From Roseateles saccharophilus (GTDB taxonomy: Bacteria; Pseudomonadota; Gammaproteobacteria; Burkholderiales; Burkholderiaceae_C), in assembly GCF_004342485.1 (NCBI RefSeq), contig NZ_SMBU01000024.1:23939-87938 (forward strand): DNA of 64,000 nt. The letters run 5' to 3'. The notes beneath the pieces were generated by a model. That model was not told where the DNA came from. It saw only the letters and a list, made by a program, of their open reading frames with translations, and ran no database searches. Shown here one piece after another: positions 1-8,861 of the stretch. The position numbers and the translations under genes are program-made. Numbering within the stretch: the stretch's first letter is position 1; every line of letters begins with the position of its first letter.

Positions 1-1853
1 ACGAGGCGGTGCGGCGCGACTGCGCCAACCCGGCGGCGCGGCGCGCGGTCCTGGACGAGATCTACCGCCTCAACGACACGCTGACGCCGCTGCAGCGCCA
101 GTTCTCCGAGGCACTGGCCCGCGCCAACCGCCTGATCAACACGGTGCTGCTCGCGCTGATGGCCGCCCTGAGCCTGGTGCTGGCGGCGCTGGGCATCGTG
201 CTGTCGCGGCGCGTCGTGCAACAGGGCGCCGCGGCCGAGCGCTCGCTGGCCCTCAGCGAAGACCGGCTGCGCCTGGCCGCCACCGGCAGCAACCAGGGCC
301 TGTGGGATCTGGAGGTCGGCACCGACACGCTCTACCTCTCGCCAGGGCTGCGGCAGATGCTGGGCTTCCCGGCCGACGCGGCCCGTGTGGACGCCGCCGA
401 CCTGCGCGACCGGGTCCATCCGCAGGACCGCGCCGGCTCGCTGGCCGCGCCCTGCGCCGGCGCGGCGGCAGACGGCAAGTTCGACGAGGAATTCCGGCTG
501 CGCACGGCCGACGGCAGCTATCGCTGGTTCCGCGCCGCCGGCCAGGCCATCGGCGACGCCCGCGACCGATGCAGCCGCGTCGTCGCGTCCATCCAGGACG
601 TCACGGACCGCCATCTGCTGCAGCGCTCGCTGCTGGCCGAGCTGCGGCAGCGGCGCTCGGCGCTGGCGACGCTGCGCGCGATGCTGCCGACGCTGGGCCC
701 GCTGCCAGCGGCAGACGCCATCGTGCAGGACCAGGACGACATCGCCGCGGTCACGCGCGCCGTTGCGCTGCTGTCGGCGCGCCAGGTCGAGACCCATGCC
801 CGGCTCGAGGCCATCCTCGAACTGAGCCGCGACGCCTTCGTGTCCTTCGACGCCGACGGCAAGGTCAGGCATGTGAGCCCGGCCTTCGCCGCCATCACCG
901 GCGTGGCACCTGACGAGGTGATGGGCCGCACCGCCACGCATTTCAGCGCCCGCATGAACCGCCAGTGCAGCCCCGGCCAGCGCTTCCCGTCCCTGGAGCA
1001 GCTGCGGGACGCGGGCCAGGACGGGCTGCTGGACTTCGAGCTGGCGCTGCCGCAGCCGCGCACCCTGACCGCCGAGCTGAACGAGGGCAGCCACGAGGCC
1101 ATACGCAGCGTGCTGTGCCTGCGCGACGTGACGCGCCAGCGCGCGCTGGACCGCCTCAAGAGCGAGTTCATCTCGCTGGCCGCGCACGAGCTGCGCACGC
1201 CGATGGCGAGCATCTTCGGCTTCGTCGAGCTGCTGCTGTCGCAGCCCGCCACGCTGGAGCGCCGCACCGAGGCGCTGATGGTCATCCACCGCCAGGCCCG
1301 CCTGATGATGGGCATCATCGACGACCTGCTGGACCTGGACCGCCTGCAGGCCGGCGGCGCCGCCGAGCTGCACATCGACAGCGTCGACCTGAACGCGCTG
1401 CTGCACAAGGCCTGCGCCGACTTCGCCCCGCCTGCCGGCCGCGAGCCGCCCCTCATCGAGGCGCTGCCGCCCGCGGCCGTCATCGATGCCGACGCCGACA
1501 AGGTCAGGCGCGTGCTGCTCAACCTGCTGTCCAACGCCTACAAATACTCGCCCGCGGGCGGGCCGGTCAGGCTGGGCATCGTCGAGGCCGACGGTCCGGC
1601 GGGGCTGGGCCTCTATGTGCAGGACCAGGGCATCGGCATGACGCCCGAGCAGCTGGCGCGGGTCGGCGAACGCTTCTACCGCGCCGACGGCTCCGGCAAG
1701 CTCCCCGGCACGGGCCTGGGCGTCAGCATCGCCAGGGAGATCCTGCACCTGCACGGCGGCCATTTCGACATCGAGAGCACCGAAGGCGTCGGCACGCGCG
1801 CGACGGCCTGGTTCAGGCGCTCCGCGGCGGTGGCCCAGCGCCGCCGCGCCTGA
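1..1853 (+). CDS. PAS-domain sensor histidine kinase, 5' end cut by window edge
   Basis: The frame is open to the left edge, so the true start lies outside; a GTG at 9 is the first possible start inside. One membrane helix is visible (about residues 43-69 counted from 9), so the missing N-terminus is probably periplasmic or a first helix. Two PAS-like domains follow (about 85-200 and 265-380), then a HisKA dimerisation domain with the phospho-acceptor His in AAHELRTPMAS (about residue 393). The ATPase domain has an N box (NLLSNAYKYSP), G1 (DQGIGM) and G2 (GTGLGVSIAREI). All catalytic motifs are present, so an active membrane kinase is expected. No response regulator gene lies downstream; the next gene is convergent. 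The signal sensed cannot be deduced. Confidence 0.9.
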   Translation, partial: EAVRRDCANPAARRAVLDEIYRLNDTLTPLQRQFSEALARANRLINTVLLALMAALSLVLAALGIVLSRRVVQQGAAAERSLALSEDRLRLAATGSNQGLWDLEVGTDTLYLSPGLRQMLGFPADAARVDAADLRDRVHPQDRAGSLAAPCAGAAADGKFDEEFRLRTADGSYRWFRAAGQAIGDARDRCSRVVASIQDVTDRHLLQRSLLAELRQRRSALATLRAMLPTLGPLPAADAIVQDQDDIAAVTRAVALLSARQVETHARLEAILELSRDAFVSFDADGKVRHVSPAFAAITGVAPDEVMGRTATHFSARMNRQCSPGQRFPSLEQLRDAGQDGLLDFELALPQPRTLTAELNEGSHEAIRSVLCLRDVTRQRALDRLKSEFISLAAHELRTPMASIFGFVELLLSQPATLERRTEALMVIHRQARLMMGIIDDLLDLDRLQAGGAAELHIDSVDLNALLHKACADFAPPAGREPPLIEALPPAAVIDADADKVRRVLLNLLSNAYKYSPAGGPVRLGIVEADGPAGLGLYVQDQGIGMTPEQLARVGERFYRADGSGKLPGTGLGVSIAREILHLHGGHFDIESTEGVGTRATAWFRRSAAVAQRRRA

Positions 1854-1863
1854 TCTGCGCGGT

Positions 1864-2616
1864 TCAGGCCAGGGCCGCGCGCGTGGCCTCGTCCGCCGGG
1901 AACAGGTGCTCGACCTTCAGCGAGGCCAGCGTGATGTCCAGCGGCGTGCCGAAGCTCGTGAACGCGGAGAAGAAGCTCAGCACCCGCCCGTCCGCGGCGC
2001 GCAGGCGCAGCGCGAGCACTGGCAGGCCGCCCGGCTCGACGGCGCCCCAGGGCTGCAGCATCGCCCCCAGTTCGTCCAGCAGCGCGCGCAGCCGCGGCAG
2101 GTGCTCGGCCTCGCGGCTGGCGCGGGCCCACAGCTCGCCACAGAGTTCGGCCTCGTTCACGCACAGGGCGCGCAGGCCGCCGGGCGCGAACACGGCGCGC
2201 AGCAGGTTCAGCGGCCGGCCGAGCATGGCCTCGGCCGGCAGACCCAGCAGCGCAAGCAGCCGCGCCAGGCCGGCATTGGCCATGACGACGTTGTAGTCGC
2301 CGTCCAGCACCAGGGCCGGCGTCGGGTCGTGGGCATGCAGCAGCTGGGCCAGCGCGGCGCGCACCGGCGCCATCTCTGGCGCATCCAGCGCACGCTCGGC
2401 ATGGGCCGGCGCATAGCCGGCGGCCAGCAGCGCCTGGTTGCGCTCCTCCAGCGTGGCGCCGAGGGCGTCGAGCAGGGCCAGCAGCGTCTCGCGGCCGGCG
2501 CGCGAACGGCCGGTCTCGATGCAGCTGAGATGGCGTTGCGAGACGCCGGTGCGCAGCGACAGCTCCAGCTGGCTGACGCGGCGCGACTTGCGCAGGGCGG
2601 CGAGGGTGGCGGTCAT
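1864..2616 (-). CDS. XRE-family transcriptional regulator with MmyB-like ligand-binding domain
   Basis: The first ~60 residues form an XRE helix-turn-helix (SQLELSLRTGVSQRHLSCIE). The rest matches the MmyB-like PAS-type domain found in this regulator class (LVLDGDYNVVMANAGLARLL). The start is taken at MTATLAALRKSRR (2616); an ATG nine bases upstream (2625) is possible, and the open frame further upstream runs through the palindrome at 2641-2681 and is unlikely to be translated. The gene is divergent from the small membrane protein at 2727, and the palindrome between them is a likely operator. It converges on the sensor kinase with a 10-bp gap. Homologues usually control one neighbouring gene; the ligand is unknown. 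Confidence 0.85.
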   Translation of the reverse strand: MTATLAALRKSRRVSQLELSLRTGVSQRHLSCIETGRSRAGRETLLALLDALGATLEERNQALLAAGYAPAHAERALDAPEMAPVRAALAQLLHAHDPTPALVLDGDYNVVMANAGLARLLALLGLPAEAMLGRPLNLLRAVFAPGGLRALCVNEAELCGELWARASREAEHLPRLRALLDELGAMLQPWGAVEPGGLPVLALRLRAADGRVLSFFSAFTSFGTPLDITLASLKVEHLFPADEATRAALA

Positions 2617-2640
2617 ACGGCGCATTCTGCGGCGCGGGCC

Positions 2641-2681
2641 GGCGTGGCCGCGATGACCCCGGAGGTCATTGCGGCCACGCC
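2641..2681. promoter_or_regulatory. 41-bp near-perfect palindrome, probable operator
   Basis: Eighteen of 20 base pairs match around a centre at 2661; the arms begin GGCGTGGCCGC and end GCGGCCACGCC, with an inner ATGACC/GGTCAT. It lies 25 bp upstream of the XRE start and 46 bp upstream of the divergent small membrane gene, where an autoregulatory operator would sit. The assignment to the XRE protein is inference from position and symmetry. Confidence 0.6.
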
Positions 2682-2726
2682 GGCCGCTGCCGAGCATGGC
2701 GCCACCTCAACCCGATGGAGAAAGCC

Positions 2727-3038
2727 ATGCGAACCGTCCTGATCCTTGCCCTGGCCCTGTTCGGCGCCTTCACGCTGGCCGCGATGTGGCAGGTCGGCTA
2801 TGTCGGCATCTGGCAGGCCGGCCTGGCCAACTGGGGCGCCGCGCAGGTACTGGCCGACCTGGTGATGATGAGCCTCGTCGTGCTCCTCCTGCTGCAGCGC
2901 GACGCGCAGGCGCAAGGGCGCAGGCTCTGGCCCTATGCGCTGATCACGCTGGCGGCGGGCTCGCTCGGGCCGCTGCTGTACCTGCTGCTGGCGCGCGGTG
3001 GCAAGCCGCGCGGTAGCGGGGGTGGGTCAGCGGCATGA
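2727..3038 (+). CDS. small membrane protein, DUF2834-like
   Basis: About 103 residues with three hydrophobic segments (roughly residues 4-22, 38-56 and 70-90). The ...GSLGPLLYLLLAR ending and the spacing of the helices resemble DUF2834 proteins; this is recalled similarity, not a search. The start is set at the second ATG (2727) because GGAG sits about 6 bases upstream of it, inside the codons of the earlier ATG at 2715. It is divergent from the XRE regulator and is its most likely target. Function unknown. Confidence 0.7.
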   Translation: MRTVLILALALFGAFTLAAMWQVGYVGIWQAGLANWGAAQVLADLVMMSLVVLLLLQRDAQAQGRRLWPYALITLAAGSLGPLLYLLLARGGKPRGSGGGSAA

Positions 3039-3205
3039 GGGCGTGCGAGCCTGCAGAGCTTGTCGCGTCACCCGGTCCCTGCCCTCCTGTCGTCGGCAAA
3101 TGCATTTTTCCGACCCGATGCCGGCAGTCGTGAATGCACACGCCGATCGCAGCCGGCGCCCGGGGGCATGCGAGTGGATCGACGAATCCAGCCCCGCACT
3201 GTGTC

Positions 3206-4255
3206 ATGCTGCGGCGCAGCATGTCTATCTGGTCCTCCTCCCCGCGACCGATCAGCCTCGCGCTGCAAGGCGGCGGCGCGCATGGCGCGTTCACCTGGGG
3301 CGTGCTCGACGGGTTGCTGGATGCAGGGGCGCACCCCATCGCGGCCGTCAGCGGCACGTCGGCAGGCGCCATCAACGCGGTGCTGCTGGCACACGGGCTG
3401 CTGAGCGGCGGTCGCGAGGGCGCGCGAGCGGCGCTGGCAGGATTCTGGGAGGACCTCGGCCGCGTCGTGCCGTGGGAGATGCTGGGCTGGGTCGCCAGCG
3501 ACGGCGACCGTCTGACCCCGGCAGGCCGCCTGATGCTGCAGTGGGCAAACTTCATGGCGCCGCTGCAGGACGGCATGCTGCGCCTGGACCCCCTGCGCGA
3601 CCTGCTTCGACGCCACGTCGACTTCGACCTGCTGCGCCGGCAAACGCGATTGCGCCTGCATATCGCCGCCACGCACGCGAACAGCGGCCGGCTTCGGGTG
3701 TTCTCCCACGACGAGCTCACGGTCGAGGCGACGCTCGCGTCGGCCTGCCTGCCGACGCTGCAGCCTCCGGTCCTCGTGGACGGCGAGCCGTACTGGGACG
3801 GCGGCTACAGCGCCAATCCGGCAATCTTCCCGCTGGTGCGGGAGCGTGCCGCCTCGGACGTCGTGGTCGTGATGCTGAGCCCCAGGACGCTGGGCGACAC
3901 ACCGCGCACCGCGGAGGAGGTCCGCGTGCGCGCAGTGGAGATCGCCTTCAACGCAGCGTTTCTGTGCGAGATGCGCATGCTGTCCGACGCGTTGTCGCTG
4001 GCGCGCCGCGCGCTGTGGCCCGGACCGCTCGAACGCCGCCTGCGTGCGATGCGCTGGCACCTGATCGACGGACACGACACGCTCTCGGCGCTGCCCGTGG
4101 ACAGCAAGCTGATCGCACACCCCCAGCTGCTCGGGCGCCTGCACACTGCCGGCCGCGATCGGGCGGCTGAGTGGCTCGCGGTCCACGGAGCGGCCATCGG
4201 CCGTCACAGTAGCGCGGACCTGCAGCGGCTGTTCGGCACCGACAACCGCCAATAG
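3206..4255 (+). CDS. patatin-like phospholipase family protein
   Basis: The N-terminal core has the patatin signature: a glycine-rich oxyanion loop (LALQGGGAHGAF), the nucleophile elbow GTSAG about 30 residues later, and the catalytic Asp in DGGYSANPA. The Ser-Asp dyad is therefore intact, predicting acyl-ester (lipid) hydrolase activity. No signal peptide is apparent, so a cytoplasmic or membrane-peripheral enzyme is likely. Starts at 3206 (MLRRSMSIW) or 3221 (MSIWSS) both precede the domain by a few residues; neither has a strong Shine-Dalgarno sequence. The ~270-residue patatin domain is followed by ~50 residues without a recognised motif. It stands alone; both neighbours are in other transcription units. 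Confidence 0.88.
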   Translation: MLRRSMSIWSSSPRPISLALQGGGAHGAFTWGVLDGLLDAGAHPIAAVSGTSAGAINAVLLAHGLLSGGREGARAALAGFWEDLGRVVPWEMLGWVASDGDRLTPAGRLMLQWANFMAPLQDGMLRLDPLRDLLRRHVDFDLLRRQTRLRLHIAATHANSGRLRVFSHDELTVEATLASACLPTLQPPVLVDGEPYWDGGYSANPAIFPLVRERAASDVVVVMLSPRTLGDTPRTAEEVRVRAVEIAFNAAFLCEMRMLSDALSLARRALWPGPLERRLRAMRWHLIDGHDTLSALPVDSKLIAHPQLLGRLHTAGRDRAAEWLAVHGAAIGRHSSADLQRLFGTDNRQ

Positions 4256-4544
4256 GTTGGCGGCGCTGCCCCTGCAGCGAGGTGATGCCTGCAAATCACT
4301 TGCCGACCCGGCTTGACGTCACTGGGCTTGTTCAACGTGGCCCACGTCGGCATCTGGCCAGAAGCGGTCGGCTGCGATCTGAGCCAAAAGCAGCCATCAA
4401 CCTGCCTTTCTGCTGTCGCGGAAGGTCGCAGTTGCAGAGGCTGCCTGCAACTCGCCCGGCATGTGCGGCCGGACGTCGAGGCTGTGCAGACGCGGGCGAC
4501 ATGCAGCGCTCGCGAGGCACGGCAGACATCGATTGCGGATGCCT
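4256..4544. other. intergenic region between convergent genes
   Basis: 289 bp between the 3' ends of the patatin gene and the M36 protease gene. Short open frames have no domain, ribosome binding site or conserved look. An 8-bp inverted repeat (AGTTGCAG at 4430-4437, CTGCAACT at 4445-4452, 7-nt loop) could fold in RNA from either strand, but no T-run follows it, so it is not a convincing intrinsic terminator. Confidence 0.5.
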
Positions 4545-6779
4545 TCAGGGGCAGTCGGCCGGTTTGACGAAAGACGGCGAGGTCGTGACCGAGAAGTCCG
4601 GGTTGATCACCGCCGACGAGCCGACTCCGATGCCGAACTGCGCGTAGGCCGCCCAGATGGTGCAGCGGTCGGCGGGGTGGTTGCTGTGCGCCACGGCCTG
4701 CAGTTGCCCGTCTCGCATGTTCTCGTAGGTCGGGGACGAGGGCGTGTAGTTCATCGCGTCGACGAACAGGTCGAACAGGTCGTCGCGTCGAGCTGACCCG
4801 AACGATTCAATCAGGCGCCACATCACGGCGGCAAATATCTCGCCGTCGTTATGCACCTCGGCGCCGTGCACATCGGCGTAGGTGAGCGGATAGCCGGAAT
4901 AGCGATAACGGCGCACGCCGCTCGGAATTCCTGCGGAATAAGCAGCCAGGACATCCGCCCCGTTGATCAGCATGGCGACCGTGTCACTCGCGCCTTCACC
5001 GATCGCCCCGGCAATGGGCCCCCACATGTCCCCGATCATCCGCCATGTGAGCCCGTGCCCGTACTCGTGATAGACGGTGCCGGAATCGAGCGCGGCGTCT
5101 CGCAGTAGCGTTGCGGCAAGTCTGCCTTTCGGGGCCACCAAGGCCTTCAACATATTGCCGTCGGTCTGGCTGACGAGAACAGAGGGAATACCGGGGCTCG
5201 TCACCGGCAGGTTGCCTGCACCCACCATCTGGAACAGTGACTCCGCACGGTTGTCGACGATGATGACGCCAATGGCGCCGGCATTCGCAGCGTTGATGGC
5301 CTTGATCTGGAAGAAGCAAGTTCCGCGGTCGATGATGGCGATCTTGCCTGCTACACCTGGCGTGATGGCCGAGCACCCGTCTGCCGGCGTAGCAACCACC
5401 ATCTCTGCTGTCGCCGTCGATCCGATCGCCTGGGTGTCGGTCTGATTGCTCAGGTTGCCCGTGGGCGGCGGCAGCGGCATCACCCAGGGCGACGGGCCGA
5501 ACGCCGCGTGATAGGCGTAAATGGCCGTGGAAGGGCTGGAGACATAGACCCGCGCATCGCCGCCGCCGAACAACTGGTCGTCAAACAGAAACATGTTCAT
5601 CCGCGGGTGGTACCCGTCGGGTGGCGTCGCGAAGCTCGAGTTGTCCCGGTAGAACAACAAGTAGGACCCCGCGTGCGCAACGGCGAATACGCTGTCCTGA
5701 CCCAGTCCGAACTTCCAGTTACCGAAGTTCTGATCTTGAAAGTTGCCCTCGGTCTCGGTGAAGCCGTGGATGTACAAGATGTCGTGCACCCGATTGTTCA
5801 GGTAGAACAGGTTCGTCGCCGCAACGCGCCGGTTCATGAAGTAGTCGGGCTGGTAGTTGAGATTTTCGGTGTATAGGAAGTCCTGCTGCCCGAGCACAGG
5901 GGTCGTGCAGCAATCGCGTATGTAGTTCAAGTTGCTGTCGAGGAAGGCACTGACGTTGTTCCCCTGAAGAAACTGGCGCGTGTTCTGTTCGGGGTAAAGC
6001 CAGCCCTTCTGCGACGGGGAGGTGCCAGGATGGGCGCCCTCGACGATGGTTTGCGGTCCAGCCGCCGGGCTGTCGAGGAACACGTTGTACGAGTCGCTGG
6101 CAGTACGACTTATCTGCTGCAGCAACGTGCCGTCGCCGCCGACCAGCGTGTTGAGCAGCTGATTCGTGCTGTCCGCCCACGTCTCCACCAGCCATCCCTG
6201 TGCCAGACTGCCGTCCGCCATGGGCACGGCCACCGCAGTGACTCGCGGCTGCTGGTAGAAGAAAGTGCCACCATCAAAACTGCTCGTCGCGCCTTGGCTC
6301 GTGGTCGCAGTGAACTGCAGAGCAACGCCCGGGTACAGCTGGGTCGCGGCGATTTGCAGCGCCTGCGTGGCATTGATGGTCGAGGCCTTCGACGGCCCGC
6401 CAGGCACGTTGGCTAGGTGGTCGATGATCTGCAGCACCGTGCCATCGGCGCCGATCGCCGCCCTGACATAGGCCTTGTAGACCGCAAGGCCGTCACTGCT
6501 GGACTGCTGGTAGACCACATGGGTGACGCCGCCCCTGCCGTGCCGTTCTTCCGTTTGCTGCAGGGACCCAAGGCTGCCCTGGGCGTGCCCGTGCGACAGC
6601 AAGGCACTGCTCAGTGTCGGGAGTGTCCCGCCATTGTTGGTGTTGCCCAGCGGTCCGCTGACATCGGGTCGCAGGATCTGCGGGGGGCGCTCCTGTAGTG
6701 CCGGCGCCGCCATCGCGGCCCCAGCTGCTACGCCAAAGACCGTGAAGGCCAATGAAAGTCTTGTGCGATATCCGATCAT
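4545..6779 (-). CDS. secreted M36 (fungalysin-type) zinc metalloprotease with PA domain
   Basis: A signal peptide (LSLAFTVFGVAAGAAMA) is followed by an FTP-like inhibitory propeptide region (about residues 55-150). The peptidase part has the zinc motif HEYGH near residue 571 and a downstream GEGASD, the usual second metal-ligand segment of M36. A protease-associated (PA) domain lies before the active site (about residues 435-520, IIDRGTCFFQ...). The start is set at 6779 (MIGYRT): GAGGAG lies 9 bases upstream of it but directly abuts the ATG at 6788, too close to use. The protein ends after a Cys-containing tail (PADCP) typical of an extracellular protein. Probably an exported protease for protein feeding. 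Base composition is slightly lower in GC than its neighbours, hinting at acquisition. Confidence 0.9.
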   Translation of the reverse strand: MIGYRTRLSLAFTVFGVAAGAAMAAPALQERPPQILRPDVSGPLGNTNNGGTLPTLSSALLSHGHAQGSLGSLQQTEERHGRGGVTHVVYQQSSSDGLAVYKAYVRAAIGADGTVLQIIDHLANVPGGPSKASTINATQALQIAATQLYPGVALQFTATTSQGATSSFDGGTFFYQQPRVTAVAVPMADGSLAQGWLVETWADSTNQLLNTLVGGDGTLLQQISRTASDSYNVFLDSPAAGPQTIVEGAHPGTSPSQKGWLYPEQNTRQFLQGNNVSAFLDSNLNYIRDCCTTPVLGQQDFLYTENLNYQPDYFMNRRVAATNLFYLNNRVHDILYIHGFTETEGNFQDQNFGNWKFGLGQDSVFAVAHAGSYLLFYRDNSSFATPPDGYHPRMNMFLFDDQLFGGGDARVYVSSPSTAIYAYHAAFGPSPWVMPLPPPTGNLSNQTDTQAIGSTATAEMVVATPADGCSAITPGVAGKIAIIDRGTCFFQIKAINAANAGAIGVIIVDNRAESLFQMVGAGNLPVTSPGIPSVLVSQTDGNMLKALVAPKGRLAATLLRDAALDSGTVYHEYGHGLTWRMIGDMWGPIAGAIGEGASDTVAMLINGADVLAAYSAGIPSGVRRYRYSGYPLTYADVHGAEVHNDGEIFAAVMWRLIESFGSARRDDLFDLFVDAMNYTPSSPTYENMRDGQLQAVAHSNHPADRCTIWAAYAQFGIGVGSSAVINPDFSVTTSPSFVKPADCP

Positions 6780-7481
6780 GAGAATCATCTCCTCGCGAGT
6801 GGCATAAAGCGTCTTGACTGCCGGCTTTGGGGAGCGGGCCCAATTCGAGTCGAACCCCTCGTCTCACACAAATCTGCGCCGGCGGAGCACTCAAGAGACA
6901 CGAGTGTCGTGACTCATGCCTTCGACGTCTAGGGGGCAGTCCGCCCCTCATTCGCGGGTTTGCCCAGTAGCGGGATCGCCTGACGCCAGCGACGCACTTC
7001 AGATACCACTGGGACTGGCCGTAAACGCAATCAAAGGCGTGCGGCATGAGCGACTGCTCTTGGAGTAGGCGAACGTCCGAGTGGGGTCGGTGAGACGCTC
7101 GCCTAACCCGTTAGCCGTTGTTCATGGCTTGCCGAACGGCGCTTCACGCCCGAGTGACCGGTGCCAGAGCTTCTGCCGCCAACCGCTTCACGGACTCCGA
7201 GAGTCAGGTGGCCGCCGAGGCGCTCATTCAAGGCGCCGGCCGCGAACGACGGCGCCAGCCTGAAGGCGACGCCGGCCTTGCAGCGAAAGCGGGCGTAACA
7301 GTCCGGCCAGCACGCCTCGAATACGATGGGCCGGTCCTCCATCGGCAAAGACCCAGCCCATGCGATGCCTCGGCATCACGATCATGCTCACCCTTGCGGC
7401 CACCACTCATGCGGGCGCCCAGGAGTGCGCGCGACTCCGCCACACGCAGGCCCGGCCCTTGCCCGCCCAGGACGGCAAGCC
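6780..7481. other. ~700-bp region without a convincing gene
   Basis: Upstream of the divergent M36 and TAXI genes. The proximal part must hold the protease promoter and contains an inverted repeat at 6895-6915 (8 of 9 pairs, 3-nt loop). From about 7100 to 7440 a minus-strand frame of 81 codons and a plus-strand frame are open, but neither has a credible start site or recognised domain. The sequence CCTAACCCGTTAG near 7104 looks superficially like a recombination-site half but has no partner. Probably decayed or mobile-element-derived DNA. Confidence 0.4.
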
Positions 7482-8765
7482 ATGACCCCGATTCAGCAAT
7501 GGCATGCCACCCGCAGCCTGCGCCTGCTGCTGCAGACGCTGCGCGACATGATGGTCTCGATGGGGCCGCTGCTGCTGCTCGGCGGAGGCCTGCTGGTAGC
7601 GGCCTATTGGTGGCTGGATCCGCAGCCGCCGCGCCAGGTGAGGCTGGCCACCGGCCCGGCCGGAAGTGCTTACGCCGGCTTCGGCGAGGGCTATGCGAAG
7701 GCGCTGGCGCGCGAGCGCATCCAGGTGGAGCTGATCGCCAGCGAAGGCGCGCAGGACGATCTGGCCCATCTGCGCGCTGGCACGGCCGATGTGGGCTTCG
7801 TACGCGGCGGCATGGCCGATCCGGCGGCCGATACCGAGGCCGGCATCGTCTCGCTGGGCAGCCTGTTCTACGAGCCGATCTGGATCTTCTATCGCCGCGA
7901 TCTCCGCATCGCGCGCCGCCAGCCCGGCGGCGAACTGCAGAGCCTGGTCCAGCTGCGCGGCCTGCGAGTCAATGTGGATCAGGACGGCAGCGGGGTACCG
8001 CAGATTGTTGAAAAGCTGCTGGCGCTGAACCAGCTGAAGCCGACCGATCTGCGGCTGTCCAATCTGGCGCCCGACGCCGCCGGCGCGGCCCTGCGCCAGG
8101 GCAGGCTGGACGCCACGGTGCTGATCTCGGCGCCGCAGGCCGGCCTGATCCGCGCGCTGCTGCGCGACCCGGCCATTGCGCTGATGGCCTTCGAGCAGAA
8201 CGAGGCCTATTCGCGCCAACTGCCCTTCCTGTCTACCGTGAGGCTGCCGCGCGGTGTGGTGGACCTGGCGGCCGATTTGCCGCCGCACGACGTCCCGCTG
8301 CTGGCCACCACCACCGCACTGCTGGCGCGCGAGCAGACGCACCCTGCGCTGCGCCAGCTGTTCGCGCAAGCGGCCCTGGGCCAGCACAGCGAGGCCGGCT
8401 GGTTCAATGGCGCGCGCGACTTCCCCAACACCCGCACCAGCGAGCTGCCGGTCAGCGCCGAGGGCGACCGCGCGATCAACGGCACGCCGCCGGCCTGGGC
8501 GCGCTACCTGCCCTTCTGGGCCGGCAATTTGCTGGAACGCATGTGGCTGGTGGTCGGCGGCCTGCTGGTGTTGATGCTGCCGCTGTCGCGCGTCGTGCCG
8601 CCGCTCTACACCTTCCGCGTGCGCTCGCGCGTGTTCCGCTGGTATGCGCGGCTGCGCGAGGTGGAAGCAAGACTGGAAACCGGCACAGGCGAGCGCGACG
8701 CCTTGCTCGACGAACTGGACCAGCTGGATCGTGTCACACACCGCATTGCGGTGCCGCTGTCCTAA
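7482..8765 (+). CDS. TAXI-family TRAP transporter solute-binding protein, 3' end truncated by a stop codon
   Basis: The 427-residue product has a membrane helix near residues 25-45, a TAXI-type periplasmic binding domain (LATGPAGSAYAGFGEGYA ... LRAGTADVGFVRGG ... SLFYEPIWIFYRR) and a second helix near 350-370 followed by a cytoplasmic tail. This anchored form is common in Burkholderiales. The TAA at 8763-8765 falls inside the tail: reading on in the same frame gives a further 31 sense codons beginning AEELYALRNNIHAVRKRL up to TGA at 8859-8861, which looks like the normal C-terminus. A Tyr codon changed to TAA would explain it. The binding domain is intact, so partial function is possible. No TRAP permease gene is nearby. 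Confidence 0.85.
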   Translation: MTPIQQWHATRSLRLLLQTLRDMMVSMGPLLLLGGGLLVAAYWWLDPQPPRQVRLATGPAGSAYAGFGEGYAKALARERIQVELIASEGAQDDLAHLRAGTADVGFVRGGMADPAADTEAGIVSLGSLFYEPIWIFYRRDLRIARRQPGGELQSLVQLRGLRVNVDQDGSGVPQIVEKLLALNQLKPTDLRLSNLAPDAAGAALRQGRLDATVLISAPQAGLIRALLRDPAIALMAFEQNEAYSRQLPFLSTVRLPRGVVDLAADLPPHDVPLLATTTALLAREQTHPALRQLFAQAALGQHSEAGWFNGARDFPNTRTSELPVSAEGDRAINGTPPAWARYLPFWAGNLLERMWLVVGGLLVLMLPLSRVVPPLYTFRVRSRVFRWYARLREVEARLETGTGERDALLDELDQLDRVTHRIAVPLS

Positions 8766-8861
8766 GCCGAAGAGCTTTACGCGCTGCGCAACAACATCCA
8801 TGCGGTGCGCAAGCGTCTGCTGGCGCAGCGGTCCCAGCCACCGGACGGACCGACCGACTGA

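Noticed and set aside
6850..6885. tRNA-like GGTTCGA stretch on the minus strand
   Set aside because: Only a 4-bp T-arm could form and no anticodon or acceptor stems are present.
7100..7125. attC-like CCTAACCCGTTAG
   Set aside because: No second half-site with the required spacing, and no integrase or cassette gene nearby.
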